Below, in pieces: positions 45,558 through 57,170 of a stretch of DNA of 64,000 nt. This DNA is from JAKFWF01 sp963750535 (GTDB taxonomy: Bacteria; Pseudomonadota; Alphaproteobacteria; Rhizobiales; Hyphomicrobiaceae): assembly GCA_963750535.1 (NCBI GenBank), contig CAVVRF010000003.1, positions 1 to 64,000 on the forward strand, written 5' to 3'. Both the position numbers and the translations under genes were made by a program. The notes beneath the pieces are model-generated. The model saw only the letters and a program-made list of their open reading frames with translations. It was not told where the DNA came from and did no database searches. The first letter of the stretch is position 1. Each line of letters opens with the position of its first letter.

Positions 45558-48500
45558 TCAATGATGCACGAAATCCTCGTCACGCAGCTCGTAGTGGCCG
45601 ACGAGCTCGAGCTCGAACTCGACGTCGGCATCGTTATCGATGTTCCCCTGCAAGATCGTGACCTGTTGGCCGTCGAATTCCTGGTACTTGAAGGAAATTT
45701 CGCCTGGTTTGGTGAATTGGTCCTGGGCCCCGATCAGCACAAAGTGGCGGATGTTCGGGTCCTGGAAGGCGACGTCGATCACGTCGGCGAACTCCTGGCT
45801 GATCCGGTCGAGGTCGATACGATCGCCGACCTGGAAATCCATGATCTTGTCGCGGTTGCCCTGACCATGCCCGATTGCCGCCGTCGACCCGAAGACGAAG
45901 GTGTCGTTGCCTTCGCCGCCCACGAACATGTTGACGGTGTTGCCGGCGATGAAGACGTCGTTGCCCGAGCCGCCGATCGCATTTTCGACGTCGATCAGCG
46001 TGTCGGTGCCGAGGTCAAGGCTCGTGACATCGCCAGTTGAAAGATCGATCAGCGCATCGGCCAAGGTCGACGAGGCATCGTAGGTGTCGAGCCCGGAGCC
46101 GCCAGTGTACACGTCGTTGCCGTCGGCCGTGCCGGCGACGAACGTGTCGTTGCCGCTGTCGCCATTGACGGTATCGTTGCCAGCGCCGGCGTTGATGATG
46201 TTGGCCGCGCTGTTGCCGGTGATCGCGTCATCGCCGCTGCCGCCGTTGACGTTCTCGACGTCGGTCAGCAGGTCGATGCCGAGTGCCGCGCCGAGGGCGG
46301 TGCCCTTGGACAGGTCGATGGTGGCCTTGGCCGAGGTTGCCGAGGCATCGTAGGTGTCGTTGCCGTCGCCGCCGTCGAACACGTCGTTGCCGACCTGCGC
46401 GCTGGCGCGCAGCACGTCGTCACCGTCACCGCCGGCAATCACGTTGTTGCCGGCGCCGGCCTCGACGAGGTCGTTGCCGCCGCCGCAGTTGATCTCGTTG
46501 TCCGCGGCATTGCCGATCAGGTGATCGTTGCCGGAGCCGGAGCTGATGTTCTCGATGCCGGTCAGGTGGTCGGTGCCGGTACTGCTGCTGCTCGCGGTGC
46601 CATCGAGCAGGCTGACGACGATATCCGGCGTGGTGTCTAGACGAATCGTAGGTGTCGCGGCCTTCGCCGCCATCGTATTGGTCGTTACCATCGCCGTTCG
46701 ATGCGAGGAACGTGTCGTCGCCGCCGCCGCCGGACGCAGTGTCGTTGCCGGTATTGGCGAGGATTGTGTCGTCGCCGCCGCCGCCCGCGATCAGATCGTC
46801 GCCGCCGCCGCCATCGAGCAGGTTCGCGGCATCGTCGCCGGTGATAGTGTCATTGGCACTGCCGGCAATGGCGCTCTCGATCCCCTCCAGATGGTCGTCG
46901 CCGACGTCGGCGCTTCGGGCGCGCTGTTCTGCGAGGCTGATCACCATGGCAGCCGTGGTCGACCTGGCGTCGTAGGTGTCGAGCCCGTCGCCGCCGGTGA
47001 TGGTATCGTTGCCGTCGCCCTTCTTGGCGACGAACCAGTCGTTGCCGGCGCCGCCGAGCAGGCTGTCGGCACCCGCGCCGCCGTTGATCAGATCGTCGCC
47101 GTCGCCGCCGTCGAGCAGGTTGACGGCGTCGTTGCCCACGATCCAGTCATTGCCGGTGCTGCCGACGACGTTCTCGATCTCGTCGACGATATCCTCGCCG
47201 GTGTCGGCGCTCTTGGCGGCTTTGAGGCCAAGATCGATCGTCAGCGACGCGGTCGTTTGCGAGGCGTCGTAGGTGTCCTGTCCCTGGCCGCCGGTATAGG
47301 TGTCGTTACCGTCGCCCTTGACGGCGATGAATCGGTCGTCACCACCGCCGCCACGCGCACGGTCCGAGCCCGTGCCGCCGGTGATGGTATCGTTGCCATC
47401 ACTGCCATAGATCAGATCATCCCCGTCGTCGCCGGCGATCGTGTCGTCGCCGTCGCCACCGTCGACGGCATCGTTGCCGCTGCCGCCCGACATCACGTCG
47501 CTGCCCGCTTCGCCCAGCAGCGTGTCGTCGCCGGCCTCGCCGTAGATGGTGTCGGCGCCATCGCCGCCGTATACGATGTCATTGCCGGAACCGCCGTAGA
47601 CGACGTCGTCGCCGGCGCCGGCATAGATCACGTCGTCACCATCACCGCCTTCGAGGCGATCATTTCCAGCCCCGCCGACGATGTTATCGTTGCCGGTCTG
47701 CGCGAGAACGGTGTCGGCGCCAGCCAGCGCCAGGATCGAGTCATCGCCCGACGTTCCGACGAGCTCGCTCCCCCGACGAGGTGCCTTCGATGCGCGTAGC
47801 AGTCGGCGCGTTGATGTCGAGCTTGGCGGTCTGCGCGACAGCGACGAGGCCGTCGCTGGACCAGGTAGTTGAACGTGACGGTCGACGTGTCGTCCGAGCT
47901 GGCGACGTAGTTCCAGCTGCCGTCGATATTGGCGGTCAGCGTGCCGGATGATGCGTGAAGGTCGCCGACGCCGAGCGTGTCGCCGTCGGGATCGTAGGAG
48001 CTGCCGAGCAGATCGCTGAGCGCGATCACCAGTAGCTGATTGGTCAGCAGCGCGCCGAGCATCACCGGCATGCCGAACTGCGGGGCACGATTATTCGTAC
48101 GGTCCCGGTCGCCGTTTTGGGTGTCGACACGAACGCCGTCCGGCGCACCTGAGTCAGAGCCCGAAGTCGCTGCTCGGCCCCGAACCGGCGCTTGCAGTGG
48201 CGCGCGCGCCGGCGCCCACGGCACCGCTCGCCCCGGAACCGGCGCTTGCGGTGGAGCGCGCACCGGCGCCGGTGGCAGCGTGGATCCCGGCGGTGTCCGC
48301 CGCCTCCTTGGCAAACAGGCTGATCGCACTGCCGGGAGCGGCGCCGTACATCTTGACGTTGTCGTTACCCGCCAACGGCAATCCCGAGGTGACATGGTTG
48401 AGATTGTCGGCGAACCGCGCCGTGGCGACCGAGGATCCCGCTGCAGCCAGATAGAGCCGCATGCCTCCGAAGCCGATCGCGGCAGGGGCGTCCTGCCAGG

Positions 48501-48798
48501 CCGACCAGGCGGAATCGTCGACCATGTCGCCGAATGTGGTCGCCGCCGAAAGGAAGCGCTCGTCGGTCTGCGCATGCCGCTCCTCCAGCGGCTGGATCGG
48601 CGCGAAGGACGGCAGGGAGAACGCCGCCTTGGCCTCGCTCGGATAAAGGATGTTCTTGATCAGGATGGCAGCATTCGCCAGGACGAGCCCGATGGTGGCG
48701 CGCAAGAAGATCTTGCTGTCATGCGGTTCGGCAATTTCATACTTGCGGCGAGGCGTGCCGTCGTCGTTGAGAGCCTGTTGATCGCCCGTCGAGCGCAT
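45558..48798 (-). pseudogene. Large RTX calcium-binding protein, likely type I secretion substrate, frameshifted
   Basis: The start at 48798 (MRSTGDQQALNDDG) follows GAGGAGG. A hydrophobic segment near residues 35-55 (ATIGLVLANAAILIKNILYP) and an Ala/Gly/Ser/Pro-rich stretch lead to a cadherin-like module (DLLGSSYDPDGDTLGVGDLH), then long arrays of GGxGxDxxx nonapeptides (YGGSGNDIVYGGDGADTIYG), alternating with DTYDAS-type repeats, and a C-terminal beta region ending ELRDEDFVHH. Frames change near 48160, 47850, 47770 and 46640; one-base corrections restore about 1,079 residues. Flanked by its ABC transporter and membrane fusion protein, it is the natural cargo. Function outside the cell is unknown: adhesin or matrix protein is an inference. 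Confidence 0.8.
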
Positions 48799-48813
48799 CA
48801 AAGCCTCCTCTGG

Positions 48814-50553
48814 CTAGGCTGCTGGCCGTGCAATCGGCACTGCGCCTGGCTTTGGTTTCAGCTGCTTGGCAAAAATCTCGTCCTTCGGTCCGAAGGCTGT
48901 AAGTCTGCCGTTCTGCACGACACCTATCATGTCGACGGCGGCCAGCGCGCTCGGCCGATGCGCGACGACGACCACGATGCCGCCGCGAGCCCGGACCGAA
49001 AGCATGGCCTGCGTGAGGGCGGCCTCGCCCTCGGCATCGAGGTTGGAGTTGGGCTCGTCGAGCACGACCAGGAACGGGTCGCCATAAAGGGCACGGGCAA
49101 GGCCGATGCGTTGCCGCTGTCCGGCCGACAACGCGGTCCCGTTCGGTCCGAGCTCAGTGCCATAGCCCTGCGGCAGCCGGACGATCATCTCGTGCACGCC
49201 GGCCGCATTGGCCGCGGCGATGATCTTCCTGCTGTCGGGGTCGGTTTCGAAGCGGCAGATGTTCTGGCTGATGGTGCCATCAAGCAGGCTGACCTCTTGC
49301 GGCAGATAGCCGACAAACTGGCCGAGCTCGTCGGCCGGCCATTGATCGATGTCCGCATCGTCGAGCCGGACGTCGCCGCGCAGCAGCGGCCACACTCCGG
49401 TGAGGCTGCGCGCGAGCGATGATTTGCCGCCGCCGCTCGGACCGATGATTCCGGTGCCCTGGCCAGCCTTGAGTTCCAGGCTGACGTCGCTAAGCACCAC
49501 CATGCCGCTGCTCGGCGCGGCTACCGTGATCTTCTCGATCTTCAGATCGCGCCGAGGCATCGGCAGGACCAATTGTGTCGGCTTCTCGTCGAGCGCCGTC
49601 AAAGTTTCGGTGAGGCGCGTGTAGCTGCGGCGGGCGGCGACGACGCCCTTCCATTGGCTGATTGCCAGGTCGACCGGCGCCAGGGCGCGGGCCGAGGCGA
49701 CGGAGGCGGCGATGATCGAGCCGGCGGTGAGGTCGCCCTTGATCGTCAGATAGGCGCCGAGGCCGAGCACCGCAGACTGCAGGATCATCCGCAGCACCTT
49801 GGATAGGCCGGCGAATGTGCCGGTGACATCGCTGGTCTTGGTCTGCAAGCGCAGATGCTCGTCGTTGAGCTTGACGAAGCGCGAGACCGCGCGGCCGGTA
49901 AAGCCCATGGCGCGGATTACGTCGGAATTGCGCGCGTGCGCATCGACCATCGCGGCTCTGGCGATCGCCGCCTGCTGCGTCGGGCCGCTGTGCTTCTGGG
50001 TGAAGATCTCGGTGAGGACGGTTAGCCCGGTGAGCACCAATGCGCCGCCGAAGGTCAGGATCCCCAGGTAGGGGTGCAGGCAGTAGACGAAAATGAGATA
50101 CAGGGGCATCCAGGGCAGGTCGAACAGTGCCATTGGGCCTTGGCCGGCCGTGAAGTGCCGCAGGGTATCGACGTCGCGGCCCCGCTCGGTCGCTTCGGCC
50201 GTCGAGAAGCCATAGCGCGGCATGTCGATTGCGACCTTGTGCGCCAGCGGCGCAAGCTTTGCGTCAAGCTTGGCGCCGAGACGCACCAGTATCTGCGAGC
50301 GGCTGACGTCGAGCAGGCCCTGGATCATGTAGAGGCCGATCGCCAGGGCCGACAGGGCGAGCAGCGTCGGCACGCTTTGACTCGTCAGCGTCCGGTCATA
50401 TATCTGCAGCATGTAGAACGAGCCGGTGAGGGCGAGCAGGTTGACGACGCCCGACACCAGGAACACAAATCCGATTACGCCTCGTAGGCCGCCCAGCTCG
50501 GCGATCGGTGTGCGCTTCTTGGTGAACAACCTCTTGACGGAGTTCTTTCTCAT
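48814..50553 (-). CDS. Type I secretion ABC transporter/permease
   Basis: The 579-residue protein fuses about six membrane helices (residues 20-300; GFVFLVSGVVNLLALTGSFYM; FDLPWMPLYLIFVYCLHPYL) to an ATPase domain with Walker A GPSGGGKSSL, signature LSAGQRQRIGLARAL, Walker B FLVVLDEPNSNLD and the switch His in VVVAHRPSAL. This is the PrtD/RTX-exporter type without an N-terminal C39 or C39-like domain. The ATG at 50553 was chosen over an upstream in-frame start because it begins with the basic region MRKNSVKRLFTKKR. It heads the operon ABC, RTX, HlyD, gspO, gspG. Confidence 0.93.
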   Translation of the reverse strand: MRKNSVKRLFTKKRTPIAELGGLRGVIGFVFLVSGVVNLLALTGSFYMLQIYDRTLTSQSVPTLLALSALAIGLYMIQGLLDVSRSQILVRLGAKLDAKLAPLAHKVAIDMPRYGFSTAEATERGRDVDTLRHFTAGQGPMALFDLPWMPLYLIFVYCLHPYLGILTFGGALVLTGLTVLTEIFTQKHSGPTQQAAIARAAMVDAHARNSDVIRAMGFTGRAVSRFVKLNDEHLRLQTKTSDVTGTFAGLSKVLRMILQSAVLGLGAYLTIKGDLTAGSIIAASVASARALAPVDLAISQWKGVVAARRSYTRLTETLTALDEKPTQLVLPMPRRDLKIEKITVAAPSSGMVVLSDVSLELKAGQGTGIIGPSGGGKSSLARSLTGVWPLLRGDVRLDDADIDQWPADELGQFVGYLPQEVSLLDGTISQNICRFETDPDSRKIIAAANAAGVHEMIVRLPQGYGTELGPNGTALSAGQRQRIGLARALYGDPFLVVLDEPNSNLDAEGEAALTQAMLSVRARGGIVVVVAHRPSALAAVDMIGVVQNGRLTAFGPKDEIFAKQLKPKPGAVPIARPAA

Positions 50554-51141
50554 AACGCAAACCCTCACACAACCGACGCCGTCTGCGGCCCTTGCCAATA
50601 CTGCGGAGGGTTAACGACCCCCCGCAGCGAACTTCCGCAATATGCTGAAGCATCGTAATCGCCAGCAAAATCCGTGCCTGATAATCAGGAATTTTCAACA
50701 CCAATAAAATAAGTCAATAACCTGCGTAGTCACAAAAGTTCAGTAATTGACCCTTGGCCCGCAAACTCGAGGCCGACAGAATCGGCAATCGAAATCCGGG
50801 TCGATCGATCCTCCGATGGCTGATTGGCTTTGTTGCGTTGCACTATCATGCCGTTGGGCCATTCAGCTGATTAGCTTGTATTTTACCACCTCTGGTAGCC
50901 TCCGCGGCAAGTATAGAAATTATCGACGCGGCGGCCGCCGTCAAGAAAATTCGCTACACTGTTTAGGGCATTTTTATTGTTACCACGGCCTTTCGTCGAA
51001 TAGCTTCGGACCAGCGAACTAGACCTTTGGTCAGTTTCGGCGTGCCGTTGCCGGCTACCGCCACACGTCGCGTCTCGGCGGCGGGCGTTTGGATCGGCGC
51101 GGCAATGACAATTGCCATTGCACGCGCCGCGCCGGCTCGCC
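50554..51141. other. AT-richer intergenic region upstream of the type I secretion operon
   Basis: This 588-base stretch lies between the start of the ABC transporter gene and the end of the haem peroxidase gene. It is visibly richer in A and T than its surroundings, especially 50660-51000, with TTGTATTTTACC and TTTTTATTGTTACC. No ORF in it looks like a gene. It should carry the promoter of the ABC-RTX-HlyD operon and the 3' end of the peroxidase transcript. I found no clear terminator or operator. Confidence 0.5.
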
Positions 51142-54100
51142 TCAAATCAGCAGTTTGAAGTCGGTAATGTCGATGTTCGCCGGGGCGACATCCTTGATGG
51201 TGATGCTGTCGCCGCCGATGAACTGGATCAGGGTGTCGAGGCCGCTGGCGGAGATCGAAACGCTGCCGGCAAACGAGGCGGTGGAGATGCCGCGGGTCTG
51301 CAGGTCGATCTTGTCCTGTCCGCCGGCTGGATCGGCGTCGAAGGCGAAGATCGTGTCGTGGCCGGAGGCGAGGCCGAAGATGAACGAGTCGTTGCCGGCC
51401 TCGCCGAAGAGGTCGTCGTCGCCGCCGCCGCCGAGGATGATGTCGGCACCGCCGCCGCCCTTGATGACGTTGTGGCCAGCGGTGCCGTTGATCAGGTTGG
51501 CGAGGCCATTGCCAGTTCCGTTGATGGCCGTGCCGGTCATGTAGAGGCGCTCGACATTGTTGCCGAGGGTGAAGTCGGCGCCGCTGTAGACGCGGTCGTC
51601 GCCGGCATTCAGCGCCTCGATTACAACGTCGGCGGAGTTGTCGACATAGTAGATGTCGTTGCCGGTGCCGCCAGTCATCTCATCGGCGCCGCCACCGCCA
51701 TTGAGCGTGTCGTTGCCGTCGCCGCCGAACAGCTTGTTGGCGGCGAGGTTGCCGGCGAGGACGTTGTCGAGGCCGTTGCCGGTGCCGGTGATGGCGGAGC
51801 CGATCAGGTCCAGGCGCTCGACGTTGTCCGCGAGGGTGTAGCTGATGCTGCTGATGACGCGGTCGCTGCCGGCACCCACAGCCTCGATCACGACATCGCC
51901 GGCGTTGTCGACATTGTAGGTGTCGTCGCCGATGCCGCCGGACATCTGGTCGGCGCCGATCCCGCCGTTGAGCGCGTCGTTGCCGGCGCCGCCATCGAGC
52001 GTGTCATCGCCGCCGAAGCCGTTCAGCGTGTCGTTGTTGCCGTTGCCGAATGCCTGGTCGGAGCCCGCGGTGCCATTAAATGTATCAGCGTTGACGCCGC
52101 CATTGAACAGCCTGCCGACAAGGCCGGTTGAGCTCGAAACGACTTGTTCGCCGAAGCCGGCGCCGTCCAGGAATGAGACGACCACGCGGAGGATCGTGCC
52201 GACCTGTCCCGAAGTCGGAGTGAACGTATCGGAGAAGGCGCCGCCGATATCGCTCCAGGTGAGGCCGTTGTTGGCCGAGCTCTGCCACTGGAAGTCGAAC
52301 GTGAGCGGCAGCCCGTTCTGGTCGGAGATCCCCAGCGTTGATGCGACGAGCGCTTGTCCGCTGGTTGGGGTCAGATCGCTGATCGAAGGCGTGCCGGTGG
52401 CAATGGCGTTGAAGAGAAAGTTCACTTCATATTCGATGAAGCCACCGACCCCATCGGAGAACCGCAGTACCTCGATGTTGCGCAGGGTGTCGGTGCCATC
52501 GTCGATCAAACCGCCAAGGCCGCCACCGCCGCCACCGCCACCACCGCCACCCACGATCGGAACGTGCGTGACAGTCAGTGAGTTGTCCGGGTTGATATCG
52601 AGGATGTAGTTGGCGATCTCGTCATTGAACACCGCCACGTCACGGCTGTCGGCCGGCGTCTGATCATAAAGGATCTCGCGCACTGCCTTGAGCTGGCCGG
52701 GGTTGATCGTTCCGGCGACCATCAGGCTGTCGAGGCTCTGGCCGACCCAGCTCGCCGGCACGCCGGCGCCGGCCTGAATGACGCCCTTCAGGCTATCGAC
52801 GGTGGCGATCTCGGGGCCGGTCCCGTCCTTGTTCTGATGAATGGAGATGCGGACATTGAGCCAGGCATCGCCGTCGATGATGTCGTCACCGAGGTTGCCG
52901 GTGATGATATCGCTGCCGTCGCCGCCGAGGAGGATCTCGCCGCCGGCATCGCCGCGCACCTGATCGAGGATGATTGCGTTGGGATCATTGGTCGGATTTG
53001 GTGCGCCGACGTTGCCGATGACCGCGTCCAACCCGGCAATGCGGTCGACGCCCGATTGTTTCAGGGTCTTGTCGAAATTCTCGCCAAGAACCAGCTTGGC
53101 GGCGCCGGTCAGGATGTCATCGAACTTCCAGCCCGACAGGCCTTCGACGGAGTCGAACCGGTCGCGCAGGATCAGGGCCGGGCGGGTGTCGAAGATGGTG
53201 ATCCCGAGGTCGGAGTCGGCTGCGTTCGGGTCGCCCTTGTGGATCGCCCAGTCGAACCCATCCATGCCGTTGCTGCGCTGGATGCCGGGGCCCTGGACCA
53301 TGATGTCGTCGCCGTTCTCGCCATCATAGTCGGTGTCGTTGCCCTGGCCGTCGAGGATGTCGTGGCCGATGATCGGGCTGTTGAAGAACAGCTCGGAATT
53401 CTCGCCCGACAGGCTGTCGAACCCTTCGCCGCCCTCGATCCAGTCGTCGCCTTCGTTGCCCATCAGCGCGATCGGGTGCGGAGCCGCCGAGGATGAAGTC
53501 GTCGCCCGGACCGGCGAACACCTCGGTGGTGTCGGTGACGGCCATGAGGAAGTCCTGGCCCTCGCCGCCGAACAGCAGGTCGAGGCCGTGGCCGTTGACG
53601 ATCACGTCGTTGCCGGCCTCGCCGCGCAGGAAGTCGTCGCCGAACGGATCGATGATGATGTCGTCGCCGTCGCCGCCGAACACCTGGTCGGACTCCATCC
53701 CCGGGTTGATGAAGTCGTCGCCGCCGTCGCCCCACAGCGTGTCGATGCCCTTGTCGCCGATCAGCGTGTCGCGGCCCTCGGTGCCGCCGAGGACGACGTG
53801 CTCGCCGCCGCTGAATTTCAGCAGGTTGCCATCGACGAAGCCATCGCCGTCGATGTCGACGGTACCGAGGATGCGCGTGACCTTGTGCTCGATCGCCTGC
53901 AGGATCGGGTTGTCCCAGGCCGGGTCGAGCAGCGAGCGATCGAGGGGATCGGTGCCGTTGAGCGCGGCATTGCCGCTGTAGTTCTCCTGTTTGACCAGCG
54001 GGTCGAGCTCGAGGATCATGTCGGGCACTTCCATGATCTCGGCCGACAAGTGGGTCGCGTGCAGGTCACCGAGATCGGTATTGCGCATGATCAGGTCGGT

Positions 54101-56690
54101 GAACGTGTTGGGCTCGAGCAGGTTGAGCAGGTTCATGCCCTGGGTACGGCTCAGGTAGTAGAACCGGTCGCCGTTCTGCAGGTGCTCCATCTGGTATTCG
54201 AAGACGTAGTTGAAGGTGGAGCCCAGCATGCCGCCGAACTCCATGATCTCCTCGGCCAGGCCGCCGATCCACAGGTCGACGTCGTTGAGGCCGGAGTTCT
54301 CCGGCCGTCCACGGCCCGGTGCTGTTCAGGAACGCGAGGCGATCGGCGAAGTCGACGGCCGCCGTCAGTGTCGTGGTGCCGCCGTTGATGGTGACGTCGC
54401 CGCCCAGGACCAGGGCGGTGGCGACCGCGCGCTGCTCCTCGAGCGTGTCGACGTCGGCACGCATCAATGCGGTATGCTTGCCGTAGGCGGCGATGAAGTT
54501 GATGACCGAGGTCGGGTGCTTGATGTTCTGCGCGAAGTCGAGCCAGCTGGTATAGGGCTTGACCTGCGCGTCGCCGGTCATGGCGAACAGCTGGCTGCGC
54601 GCGTCATTGAGCGATGGAATGCCGGTGTCGCGGCCGCGCGCGATGTTGATGGCCGGGAGATCGAGCGGCAGTCCGAGCAGGTTGTTGCGCAGCGCCTCGA
54701 CGACGAACTCGTCGATCTCGTTGCCGACCTGGCGTGACATGCCGCGGATGATCGCGCCGGTCGCCACCTCGTCGCTCACCGCCGACAAGGTGCCGGCGCT
54801 GGCGGTGAACGCCTGCGGATTGAGGAACGCCTCGATCAGGCCGATCTGGCTGGCGTCGCTCGAGGCGCCATTGCTGTTGACGAGGGTCAGGTCGTTGTCG
54901 AGGCGGTCGACCGTGTCGGTCAGCATCGAGTGGCCGAACCGGTAGACGGTGTGGGCGAACTCGGCGACGATCGCCGGATCGAGATCGGCCGAGTTGGTGA
55001 AGACGAACGGATCGACGTTCGGCTGCAGGCGGCGTGCGAACTCCTCGAACACGAGGTGCTGATACTGCATCTCGGTGACGAAGCGGGCGGCCTGGAACAG
55101 GCGCTCGCCGTCCCATGCGAGACCTGCCGCGAAGGCATCGATCGCGGCGCGGTCGCCGGCCGGCGGCAGCGCGGTGCCGACCGGCAGGTCGACGAGCAGC
55201 CACTCGTTGATGAATGCCAGATCGCCGGAGGCGATGATCGTCGCCTTGTTCTCGTCGACGAGGCGGTTGTGCTCGGAGTGGAAGATAGTGTGGACGGCGG
55301 TCAGGCCGATGTTCTCGTTGCCGCGCCCGTCGCCGGTGACGAAGTGCGCGTTGAGCATCTCATCGTCATAGGTGAGCGAGTTGTGATCGTCGCCGACGCC
55401 GGGATCGGTGTCGGCAACCTGGCGGGTCTCGGCGATCCCGTCATGATCGACGTCGACCAGGCTTGGCGCCGCGTGATGGGCAATGTCGTTGAGGAAGGCA
55501 TGGCCGGTGCGCATCGCGCCCACCGCTTCCGGGCTGACCGGAGCGAGCGGATTGCCTTCGACCACGATGTCATCGTCGGTATTGAGGATGTTGTCGCCGC
55601 CGACGCCGATGATGATCTGGGCATAGCCGTTCGGGCCGGGAATGAACTTGCCGTACGGGTCGGTACGCAATTCCGGCACGTTGTGCACGTCGAAATCGGA
55701 CAGCGCGATGCCGAGCATGCTCGCCGCCTGGGCCTTCACTTCGCCCCAGTTGGCGATGCCGCCGTGTGCGCCGTTGAGCAGCTTGCCGGTGGCGACGGTC
55801 TGGCCGTTGACGGTCGTATACTCGCGCAGGAACACCTGGTGCGAGGCACTCGAGGTATAGGTCTGGTTCTGGTCGACGAACGGCGTGGTCGTGTTCTCGG
55901 TCTCGGTGCCGTTGAATGTCGTGGCGCGGGTCACCGCCATGAAGCGCAGGTGTGCCGGCAGGTCGTCGCCATTGCCGAAGATGCCGTCGGCGCCGGCGAT
56001 CAAGGGATCGTCGGCCTCCAGCGGAATATAGACCGTGCCGTTGCCGCCCTTGGTGACGAGATCGAGGCCGTGATCGAAGAACTGCCCGAACAGTGTCATC
56101 CAGCCGCTGTTCGACGGCGACAGGCCGATATCGGGCGATTGGTTGGGGATGACGGCAAGGTCGGCGTTGGTGATCTCGACGTCTACGCCGGGATCGACGA
56201 TCGCGCCGGGCGCGACCGGGTTCTTGCCGGGATGCGCGGCCAGCCAGGTGTCGACCGCGATCGGATTTGCGAACCAGGCCTCGATCGCCGCCGGATTGTT
56301 CACCGTCTGATCGACGACGAGGTTCGAGATCGTGCGCGGATCGGCGTCGGCGACGTCGCCGGGCAGGGCGTAGTTGTTGTTGGTGACGACCGGCGCGCCT
56401 GGGCCGAACGACATTGTGTCGCCATCGGCGGGATTGGCGGTCGGTTCGAAGCTGCGGAAGTCGGCGGCCAGCAGGCGTGGGAAGAGCTCGTCCGCGGCAC
56501 CCGTGCGATACTGCCCCGGCAGCAGGTGGTTATAGCTGCCGTCGACCGTGCGCAGGCCCTGCGGCAGCAAGGTATTGTCCTGGCCGATGATGTCGATGAG
56601 CTGTTCGCCGGCGGCGTGCCGCTCCGCAATCTTGATCTGATCCAAGATCTTGGAAAGATCTGCTAGATTAACAATGAAGCTAGTAGACAT
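51142..56690 (-). pseudogene. Animal-type haem peroxidase fused to RTX repeats, type I secretion substrate, frameshifted
   Basis: The start at 56690 (MSTSFIVNLADLSKILDQ) lies eight bases after AAGGAA. An animal-type haem peroxidase domain fills about residues 60-790, with the distal QFFDHGLD motif (about 203-210), proximal RFGHSML (about 585-591) and the ARGRDTGIPSLN block. A linker holding RTX nonapeptides, a poly-Gly tract near 52510-52550 and an immunoglobulin-like module follows, then terminal RTX arrays (FNGTAGSDQAFGNGNNDTLN) and the C-terminal secretion region (QDKIDLQTRG ... ITDFKLLI). Frames change near 54300 and 53480; joined they give about 1,850 residues. Active-site residues are intact. 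Export would be by the neighbouring ABC/HlyD system; oxidative cross-linking of matrix or halide oxidation is inferred from the family. Confidence 0.85.
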
Positions 56691-57170
56691 GACGGTTGTT
56701 TCCTTACTAGACTGATCGCTCTTTTAGCTGATGGCCTTGGCTGTCTTGGTCAGGCGGGTTGATGCAGCGCGGCGACTTGTGGTGCCGGCGGCTTCGGTTG
56801 GCTATGGTGATCGTCGAACAGTTGAAAGCAATTTCTTCATGGTCCGCTTGGTCGTTGCCAGCAGTGCGCCGGGCGTGTCGTGATTGCTCTTGAAGCGAAG
56901 TGAATTGCGCGGCGATGTCGAACAGGCGTGGAGCGGTTGATGACGCTCGTGGGCTGCGGATGCGACTGGGCGAACGCCGACGGGCGGACGGCAGTGCAAC
57001 GGTCTGTTTTCCGAGCCAAGACATACGCAAACTTTCAATCCGACATGGTTTCTCAATCCGACTCGTCGCCTGACCAAACGCATTGGCGGGACGAATTGGC
57101 CCGGTAATTGCTCGGGTTGTTCGCTAATCTTCATCCAAAGTGGCGTAGCTAGTAACAGTCAGTTTACGAA
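56691..57170. promoter_or_regulatory. Divergent region between the haem peroxidase and the two-component system
   Basis: This 480-base gap separates two divergent transcripts, so it holds both promoters and is a candidate binding region for the adjacent response regulator. No gene-like ORF is convincing here. I do not see a clear dyad matching a NarL/FixJ-type heptamer pair, and no consensus promoter can be assigned with confidence. Confidence 0.4.

Noticed and set aside
45900..47650. Regular short repeats resembling a CRISPR or tandem-repeat array
   Set aside because: The periodicity is about 27 bases (nine codons) and codes for RTX nonapeptides; there are no unique spacers between constant repeats.
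46528..47799. Plus-strand open frame antisense to the RTX gene, and similar frames over the peroxidase gene
   Set aside because: The open frames come from the regular GGxGxD codon pattern of the opposite strand; the products are Val/Ala/Asp-rich with no start context.
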